Of a DNA stretch of 10,657 nt, positions 6,137 through 10,657 are shown in pieces (position 1 is the first letter of the stretch; the number at the start of each line of letters is the position of its first letter). Under the pieces are notes generated by a model. That model did not search any database. It saw only the letters and a program-made list of their open reading frames with translations, and was not told the DNA's origin. Origin of the DNA: SG8-40 sp035528435 (GTDB lineage Bacteria; Pseudomonadota; Gammaproteobacteria; Burkholderiales; Eutrophovitaceae). Location: positions 1 through 10,657 of the forward strand of contig DATKYN010000051.1 in NCBI GenBank assembly GCA_035528435.1, in the 5' to 3' direction. A program made the position numbers and the translations under genes.

Positions 6137-6448
6137 ATGAAACATCTTCTGTTGCTCACTCTCGCGATTGCCACCTTTGGTGCCCGAGCCGCGCCCTATC
6201 CACTGGGCACCATGACCTGCGATGACATTGGCGCCTTTGCGTCTGAGGCAATGACATGGCGCAAATCTCATGTCAGCTACGATGAAGCGAAGATCAAGCT
6301 CGATGAGCGGGATTACGGCGATCCGGTCGAGAGGAAAAACCTGGATATTATTCTGGACCTGGTTTACGGGAACTACGGTAATAACTGGACCGTCGTGAGC
6401 GCCGGCAACGTAATGCGCTCCGACTGCCGCAAGGGCCGTGACCAGTAG
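6137..6448 (+). CDS. Small exported protein of unknown function with two cysteines
   Basis: The 103-residue product has a clear signal peptide (MKHLLLLTLAIATFGARA, cleavage after Ala18 or Ala19). The mature domain of about 84 residues holds a TMTCDDIGAFASEAMTWRK segment (26-43), an acidic and basic middle part, and NNWTVVSAGNVMRSDCRKG near the end. Only two cysteines remain after cleavage (Cys28 and Cys97), at opposite ends of the domain, suggesting a disulfide in the periplasm. The TCDDIG start recalls small secreted proteins of unknown function that I have seen in betaproteobacteria, but I cannot assign a named family. ATG 6137 is chosen because it starts the signal peptide; the ribosome site (GGATAA) is weak. 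It is divergent from the HEAT-TPR pair, which could be its partner; that is inference. Confidence 0.75.
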   Translation: MKHLLLLTLAIATFGARAAPYPLGTMTCDDIGAFASEAMTWRKSHVSYDEAKIKLDERDYGDPVERKNLDIILDLVYGNYGNNWTVVSAGNVMRSDCRKGRDQ

Positions 6449-6462
6449 TCGTTCCCGATGTG

Positions 6463-6485
6463 TGCCGCCGATTCGACGGGCGGCA
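6463..6485 (+). other. Stem-loop after the small secreted gene
   Basis: TGCCGCC (6463-6469) pairs perfectly with GGCGGCA (6479-6485) across a 9-base loop, beginning 15 bases after the stop codon. It is followed by GTAATAACAC and lacks a T-run, so it is at best a weak or Rho-assisted terminator for the gene to its left. Confidence 0.4.
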
Positions 6486-6551
6486 GTAATAACACGGGGG
6501 TAGCCGCCTCATGCTGGCCACTCACCCGGCAACACTTCAGGAAAGCACACG

Positions 6552-7676
6552 ATGAGTTTCCATATACCTTGCCCCGCCGAACCCGGCATGCCGGTCGCTG
6601 AAGTCGACACGCCCGCTCTGCTGCTCGATCTGGCTGCTTTTGACAGCAATCTGGACCGTATGGACGCGTCGCTGGCGGGAAAACAGATCCGCCTCCGGCC
6701 TCACGCCAAGTCGCACAAGTGCCCCGAAATCGCTTTGCGTCAGATGGCACACGGAGCCGTGGGCGTATGCTGCCAGAAAGTGACCGAGGCAGAAGCGATG
6801 GTTGCAGGCGGCATTCCGGACGTGTTGATCAGTAACCAGGTGGTTGGTGCGCGCAAGATTGAACGTCTGATGGCACTGGCACAGCGCGTGCGCGTCAGCG
6901 TGCTCGTTGACGACGCGGCGAACGTTGCGGCATTGAACGACGCCGCCGCGCGGCACAAGGTTACGCTGAACGTACTGGTTGAGGTCAACGTCGGGGCCAA
7001 CCGCTGTGGCGTGCCCCCGGGGAAAGCCGCCAGCGCGCTCGCCAGGACAGTCGTTTCAAGTACCCATCTGCGCTTCAGGGGGATTCACGCCTATCAAGGC
7101 GCTGCCCAGCACGTGCGCTCTGCAGAGGAACGCCAGGTTCTGATCGCACGCGCCGTGCAAATGGTCAGCGACACGACAGCGCTACTCGAAGCAGCAGGAA
7201 TCAAATGCGAGATTGTGACTGGCGCCGGCACCGGCACTTACCTGCTGGAAGCAGCGAGCGGGGTTTACAACGAACTACAGCCCGGCTCCTACATATTCAT
7301 GGACGCCGACTACGCGAGAAATCTTCGCGAGGACGGCGAGACGGTGCAGGTGTTTTCACATAGCCTGTTCGTGTGGACCAGCGTCATGAGTCACACGAAA
7401 CCCGGTCGCGCGATCGTGGATGCGGGTCTGAAAGCGCTGTCGGTGGACTCCGGCATGCCGGTCGTTGCGCAGGCCGGTGCGGAGTATCTCGGCGCCTCCG
7501 ACGAACATGGGGTGCTTCGCGTTGACGATGCCTCCAGCTACCCACTGGGACACAAGCTGCGGCTCATCCCCGGGCATTGCGACCCGACGGTTAATCTCCA
7601 CGACTGGATCGTCGGCTATCGCGGCCAGACCGTTGAAGCCGTTTGGCCCATTACGGCGCGCGGCGCGCTGTTCTGA
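6552..7676 (+). CDS. DSD1-family PLP enzyme: D-threonine / 3-hydroxy-D-aspartate aldolase
   Basis: This is a fold-type III (alanine-racemase-like) pyridoxal-phosphate enzyme of 374 residues. RPHAKSHK (49-56) carries the PLP lysine, Lys53. GVCCQKVTEAEA follows at about 74-85, then the barrel with EVNVGANRCGV and GIHAYQGA, and the phosphate-binding GAGTGTY. PGHCDPT at 340-346 supplies His342 and Cys343, the divalent-metal ligands that separate metal-dependent D-threonine and 3-hydroxyaspartate aldolases from alanine racemase. Relatives split D-threonine into glycine and acetaldehyde, or 3-hydroxyaspartate into glycine and glyoxylate (BhcC of the beta-hydroxyaspartate cycle). NELQPGSYIFMDADY and ITSVMSH-like blocks fit the BhcC side well, but no bhcA, bhcB or bhcD neighbour is present, so I leave the substrate open. 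The start has AGGA 9 bases upstream. It is followed after 29 bases by the sulfhydrylase gene. Confidence 0.88.
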   Translation: MSFHIPCPAEPGMPVAEVDTPALLLDLAAFDSNLDRMDASLAGKQIRLRPHAKSHKCPEIALRQMAHGAVGVCCQKVTEAEAMVAGGIPDVLISNQVVGARKIERLMALAQRVRVSVLVDDAANVAALNDAAARHKVTLNVLVEVNVGANRCGVPPGKAASALARTVVSSTHLRFRGIHAYQGAAQHVRSAEERQVLIARAVQMVSDTTALLEAAGIKCEIVTGAGTGTYLLEAASGVYNELQPGSYIFMDADYARNLREDGETVQVFSHSLFVWTSVMSHTKPGRAIVDAGLKALSVDSGMPVVAQAGAEYLGASDEHGVLRVDDASSYPLGHKLRLIPGHCDPTVNLHDWIVGYRGQTVEAVWPITARGALF

Positions 7677-7705
7677 GCGACCTGAACGATACTGATACCA
7701 AAAGG

Positions 7706-9001
7706 ATGGCGACTCCGAAATCATACCGACTCGATACCCTGGGTCTGCACGCCGGCCAGCAGCCAGATTCAGAGTTCGGCGCGCGTGCCCAGCCAATTTA
7801 CTACACGACTTCGTACGTGTTTCCGGACACCGACCATGCGGCATCGTTGTTCAATATGGAACGTGCCGGGCACGTCTATTCGCGCATATCGAACCCGACC
7901 AATTCTGCCCTCGAGGAACGAATCGCTGCGCTCGAGGGCGGCGTTGGAGCCATTGCAACGGCAAGCGGCCAGGCGGCGCTGCACCTGGCAATCACGACAC
8001 TGATGAACGCTGGCTCGCACATTGTGGCATCGGGTTCGCTCTATGGCGGTTCGCACAATTTGCTGAGCTATACGCTGCCGCGCTTCGGTATCGAAACAAC
8101 TTTCGTCAACCCGCGTGACGTTGACGCATTCCGTGCAGCGATCCGGCCGGAGACACGTCTCGTGTTTGGTGAAACCCTCGGTAACCCGGGCCTGGATGTG
8201 CTCGACATTCCACGCATTGCCGCACTCGCCCACGACGCGGGACTGCCCGTGCTTGTCGATTCAACATTCACCCCACCCCATCTGATGCGGCCGTTCGAAC
8301 TCGGCGCCGACCTGATATTTCATTCGGCAACCAAGTTTCTCGGTGGCCACGGTGTGGCGATTGGCGGCCTGGTGGTCGATGGCGGCAGCTTCGACTGGGA
8401 CAAGTCGGGCAAGTTTCCGACATTGACCGAACCTTACGAAGGATTTCACGGAATGGTATTTACCGAGGAATCGACCACGGCTGCCTTCCTGCTACGCGCC
8501 CGTCGCGAAGGGTTACGTGATTTCGGTGCGTGCATGAGCCCGATGAACGCCTTCCAGATTATGCAGGGGATCGAGACCCTGGGCCCACGTATGCAACGTC
8601 ACATCGAGAACACGCGCAAAGTGGTGCAATTTCTCGACGCAAGTGACGCGGTCTCGCATGTGGTGTACCCGGAACTGCCTTCGCATCCGGATCACGATCT
8701 TGCGGCGAAATTGCTGCCCAATGGCTGCGGCGCGGTATTCACCTTTGAACTCAAGGGCGGGCGCGCGGCCGGGCGGCGATTCATCGAGTCACTGAAGATT
8801 TTCTCGCACCTCGCCAACGTCGGTGACGCGAAATCGCTGGTGATTCATCCGGCGACAACCACGCATTACCGGATGGATGCGGAAGCGCTACGCAACGCGG
8901 GAATTTCGGAAGGCACGGTGCGGCTTTCGATCGGGCTGGAGGCGGCGGATGATTTGATTGAAGACCTGTCGCGGGCCTTGCACGCGAGCCAGAAAGCCTG
9001 A
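7706..9001 (+). CDS. metY: O-acetylhomoserine sulfhydrylase (O-acetylhomoserine aminocarboxypropyltransferase)
   Basis: The 431-residue protein is a Cys/Met-metabolism PLP enzyme (fold type I). It has the typical start SYRLDTLGLHAGQQPD, YSRISNPT (58-65), ATASGQAA (84-91), GSLYGGSHNLL (110-120), Asp185 in VDSTFTPP, the PLP lysine Lys210 in HSATKFLGGHG, and the C-terminal SHLANVGDAKSLVIHPATTT block. The long insert around TLTEPYEGFHGM marks the O-acetylhomoserine sulfhydrylase group rather than cystathionine synthase or lyase. Such enzymes make homocysteine from O-acetyl- (or O-succinyl-) homoserine and sulfide in the cytoplasm for methionine synthesis. ATG 7706 fits the family N-terminus. Its nearest purine-rich stretch (AAAGG) abuts the start codon, so initiation may depend on coupling with the aldolase gene 29 bases upstream. 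The alpha/beta hydrolase starts 14 bases after the stop. No SAM riboswitch is visible. Confidence 0.94.
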   Translation: MATPKSYRLDTLGLHAGQQPDSEFGARAQPIYYTTSYVFPDTDHAASLFNMERAGHVYSRISNPTNSALEERIAALEGGVGAIATASGQAALHLAITTLMNAGSHIVASGSLYGGSHNLLSYTLPRFGIETTFVNPRDVDAFRAAIRPETRLVFGETLGNPGLDVLDIPRIAALAHDAGLPVLVDSTFTPPHLMRPFELGADLIFHSATKFLGGHGVAIGGLVVDGGSFDWDKSGKFPTLTEPYEGFHGMVFTEESTTAAFLLRARREGLRDFGACMSPMNAFQIMQGIETLGPRMQRHIENTRKVVQFLDASDAVSHVVYPELPSHPDHDLAAKLLPNGCGAVFTFELKGGRAAGRRFIESLKIFSHLANVGDAKSLVIHPATTTHYRMDAEALRNAGISEGTVRLSIGLEAADDLIEDLSRALHASQKA

Positions 9002-9005
9002 CAAC

Positions 9006-9011
9006 GGGGAG
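9006..9011 (+). promoter_or_regulatory. Ribosome binding site for GTG start of alpha/beta hydrolase
   Basis: GGGGAG at 9006-9011 lies 4 bases before the GTG at 9016. A second GTG at 9011 is out of frame, so 9016 is the only start served by this site. Confidence 0.55.
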
Positions 9012-9015
9012 TGCC

Positions 9016-9828
9016 GTGTACACCAGCGTAGCCGGTAGTAAGACTTATGCCTATACCGCAAATCGACCGTTCGATGCCTCGTTGCCCACCATCGTTTTTG
9101 TTCATGGAGCGGCAAACGACCACAGCGTCTGGTCACTGCAAAGCCGGTACTTCGCTTATCACGGATGGAATGCATTGGCCGTCGATCTCCCGGGGCACGG
9201 CAGGTCCGAGGGTGCGCCGCTGACCAGCATCGATGCGCTGGCACAATGGCTCGATGCCTTCCTGGATGCAGTCGGCGTGGCACAGTGCTGGATAACCGGT
9301 CACAGCATGGGTTCGCTGATCGGTCTGGAAACGGCTGCCCGCAATCCGCCCAGAATTAGTGGTCTCGCGCTTATCGGTACTGCGGTGCCGATGCCGGTCT
9401 CGGGCACTTTGTTGAAAACATCGGCGGCCAACGATCACGTTGCCTACGAGATGATCAATGCGTTCGCACATAGCCCGCGCGCACAGCTTGGCGGCAACAG
9501 GGTGCCTGGCGCATGGATGCTGGGAAGCAATATGCGCCTGATGGAGCGTTCCGCCGACGGAACCCTGTATGCGGACTTCACAGCCTGCAACGATTACAAA
9601 GGCGGGCTGGAAGCAGCGAAAAAAGTGCAATGCCCGGTACTGCTGGTTCTGGGCCAGCGCGATCTGATGACCCCGCCACGCGCCGCCCGGGAAGCGGCTG
9701 CCACCTTCGGCGCATCCCGCACCGTGATACTGGACGGCGCCGGCCACTCACTGATGAGCGAACAACCGGACGCCGTACTCGACGCCTTGATCGGGTTTGT
9801 CAAAACCGTTCAACCAACATCTGTCTGA
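9016..9828 (+). CDS. Alpha/beta hydrolase
   Basis: This 270-residue cytoplasmic alpha/beta-hydrolase has an intact catalytic set. The oxyanion-hole motif HGAAND is at 30-35. The nucleophile elbow GHSMGS contains Ser97. The acid is Asp216 in LGQRDLMTPP, and His244 lies in GAGHSLM. DLPGHGRSEG (57-66) is typical of esterase-like and haloperoxidase-like members. The N-terminus MYTSVAGSKTYAYT and SVWSLQSRYFAYHGWN are found in a conserved hydrolase group of unknown substrate in betaproteobacteria. The start is GTG 9016. It lies 14 bases after metY, so the two are probably co-transcribed. A homoserine O-acetyltransferase (MetX) role next to MetY can be considered because that enzyme has the same fold, but MetX is longer (about 350-380 residues) and its motifs differ, so I do not favour it. 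The substrate is unknown. Confidence 0.88.
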   Translation: MYTSVAGSKTYAYTANRPFDASLPTIVFVHGAANDHSVWSLQSRYFAYHGWNALAVDLPGHGRSEGAPLTSIDALAQWLDAFLDAVGVAQCWITGHSMGSLIGLETAARNPPRISGLALIGTAVPMPVSGTLLKTSAANDHVAYEMINAFAHSPRAQLGGNRVPGAWMLGSNMRLMERSADGTLYADFTACNDYKGGLEAAKKVQCPVLLVLGQRDLMTPPRAAREAAATFGASRTVILDGAGHSLMSEQPDAVLDALIGFVKTVQPTSV

Positions 9829-9899
9829 ACGCCCTGTTCAAGGCACCTGCTGCTTAATCTTGCAGAACCAGGGGGCCCACTCAAAGCGTTCCGTTCGGC

Positions 9900-10124
9900 T
9901 TATTCCTCTGTGTCCTGGTCGAGGTTGAAATCTTCCAGCCGATGAGTGGCTGTTGCATTAGCCTGATTGATCTGAAACTTGGCCCGATCGAGAGACTTAC
10001 GGCCCTGTTCGAGCTCCTGCTTCTTCAGACTGGCACTGGTCGCTGCGGTGCCCACAGTCTCCAGGCCGCAGCCGCTGACTTGCAAAAGAATGCATGCTGA
10101 CAATACGTGATAAATGGGTTTCAT
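9900..10124 (-). CDS. Small lipoprotein with a helical C-terminal domain
   Basis: The 74-residue product has a lipoprotein signal (MKPIYHVLSACILLQVSGC) with a lipobox VSGC, making Cys19 the likely lipidated residue. The mature part of about 55 residues is charged and almost certainly helical (SLKKQELEQGRKSLDRAKFQ at 32-51), possibly a short coiled coil, and it ends in acidic residues. No family is recognised and no enzymatic motif is present. The ATG has a strong AGGAGG ribosome site 5 bases upstream, which supports it as a real gene. It begins 54 bases after the peroxiredoxin stop on the same strand and may be co-transcribed with it. The gene is convergent with the alpha/beta hydrolase (71-base gap without a clear terminator). 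Confidence 0.75.
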   Translation of the reverse strand: MKPIYHVLSACILLQVSGCGLETVGTAATSASLKKQELEQGRKSLDRAKFQINQANATATHRLEDFNLDQDTEE

Positions 10125-10145
10125 GGCGCCTCCTGACGTACAGGA

Positions 10146-10181
10146 TGAAGCAAGTTCGACGCCATTACCCCGCTTGCTTCA
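10146..10181 (-). other. Stem-loop overlapping the peroxiredoxin stop codon
   Basis: TGAAGCAAG at 10146-10154 pairs perfectly (9 bp) with CTTGCTTCA at 10173-10181 around an 18-base loop. The right arm contains the TGA stop of the peroxiredoxin gene. No T-run follows on the minus strand, so it is more likely a structural or pause element between the two genes than an intrinsic terminator. Confidence 0.4.
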
Positions 10182-10657
10182 GGCCTGCTTGAGCATGCTC
10201 TCAGCGTCACTCACCTCGAACTTGCCCGGTCCTTCGACGTTCAGCGTTTTCACTACGCCATTTTCAATCAACATCGAGTATCGTTGCGAACGCACACCAA
10301 TGCCCCGCGCCGTAAGATCGAGTTCCATACCCAGCGCCTTTGTCAGATCGCCGTTACCGTCTGCCATCATGCGAACCTTGCCGGTGGCACCATGTTCGCG
10401 GCCCCACGCACCCATTACAAATGCGTCGTTGACGGACAGGCACCAGATTTCGTCAACCTTTTGTTTTAATTGCTCTGCTTTTTCTACATAGCCCGGTAAA
10501 TGTTTGGCCGAGCACGTCGGTGTAAACGCCCCCGGTAACGCAAACAACGCGATACGTTTTCCTTCGACCAGTTTCGCAACATTGAACTCATTCGGCCCAA
10601 CACTGCAACCAGGCGTATCCTCCTCGATGAATTCCCACAGTTTGCCACCCGGAAATT
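10179..10657 (-). CDS. Peroxiredoxin, Prx5 type (N-terminus outside window)
   Basis: The frame is open from the right edge to the TGA at 10179, giving 159 residues; only a few residues including the start codon should be missing, judging by family length. A TTG at 10547 is an internal codon, since the homologous sequence continues upstream of it (KLWEFIEEDTPGCSVGPNEF). The active-site motif PGAFTPTCS holds the peroxidatic cysteine. It is followed by GYVEKAEQLKQK, the Prx5 pattern EIWCLSVNDAFVMGAW with a second cysteine, and the conserved arginine in GVRSQRYSMLIENG. Prx5-type enzymes reduce hydrogen peroxide and organic hydroperoxides with thiols such as glutathione, glutaredoxin or thioredoxin; the donor here is not shown. 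There is no fused glutaredoxin domain. It precedes the small lipoprotein gene. Confidence 0.93.
   Translation of the reverse strand, partial: FPGGKLWEFIEEDTPGCSVGPNEFNVAKLVEGKRIALFALPGAFTPTCSAKHLPGYVEKAEQLKQKVDEIWCLSVNDAFVMGAWGREHGATGKVRMMADGNGDLTKALGMELDLTARGIGVRSQRYSMLIENGVVKTLNVEGPGKFEVSDAESMLKQA

Noticed and set aside
6069..6137. Longer start (TTG 6137) for the upstream HEAT-TPR gene
   Set aside because: It would overlap the divergent gene's start codon and place extra residues before a well-formed signal peptide; ATG 6068 is simpler.
6552..7676. A beta-hydroxyaspartate cycle operon
   Set aside because: Only the BhcC-like aldolase is present; the dehydratase, imine reductase and aminotransferase genes are not in the window.
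9133..9747. A 204-codon minus-strand frame opposite the alpha/beta hydrolase
   Set aside because: Antisense to a gene with an intact catalytic triad; the composition is that of a shadow frame and there is no ribosome site.
9829..9899. Possible terminator between the convergent hydrolase and lipoprotein genes
   Set aside because: Only short, bulged stems (such as CTGC/GCAG near 9849) are present and no T-run follows on either strand.

Overview
The window reads as an ordinary stretch of chromosome from a GC-rich proteobacterium. It is most likely a betaproteobacterium: the alpha/beta hydrolase, the O-acetylhomoserine sulfhydrylase, the cytochrome c' and the peroxiredoxin all resemble family members I associate with Burkholderiales and relatives. 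The genus cannot be named from the sequence. Genes are tightly packed, and no intergenic gap exceeds about 135 bases. I see no rRNA, tRNA, CRISPR array, insertion sequence, integrase or phage gene.

Layout, left to right. (1) Bases 1-3652 are all minus strand. Read in the direction of transcription they give: a lipoprotein of the NAPE-PLD-like metallo-beta-lactamase fold; epoxyqueuosine reductase QueG, coupled to it by an ATGA overlap; a 66-residue DUF2905-type membrane protein 4 bases after queG; a secreted cytochrome c'; a double hairpin whose second member looks like a Rho-independent terminator; and a pyridoxamine-phosphate-oxidase-like flavoprotein cut by the left edge. (2) At 3785-4726, on the plus strand and divergent from the lipoprotein, lies an L-threonate dehydrogenase-type oxidoreductase (LtnD). 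(3) At 4742-6068, minus strand, two adjacent and overlapping genes encode exported HEAT-plus-TPR proteins that are tandem paralogues. A small exported protein with two cysteines (6137-6448) is divergent from them. (4) At 6552-9828, plus strand, a closely spaced run encodes a DSD1-family D-threonine/3-hydroxy-D-aspartate aldolase, an O-acetylhomoserine sulfhydrylase (MetY type) and an alpha/beta hydrolase. (5) At 9900-10657, minus strand, a peroxiredoxin cut by the right edge is followed by a small lipoprotein.

Functionally the window mixes tRNA modification (QueG), amino-acid and hydroxy-acid metabolism (LtnD, aldolase, MetY), periplasmic or envelope proteins (cytochrome c', two lipoproteins, the HEAT-TPR pair, the small secreted protein) and redox defence (peroxiredoxin, possibly cytochrome c'). 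The least explained part is the HEAT-TPR tandem pair with its divergent small secreted neighbour. The other genes belong to recognisable families. I found no convincing evidence of a wholly new system.
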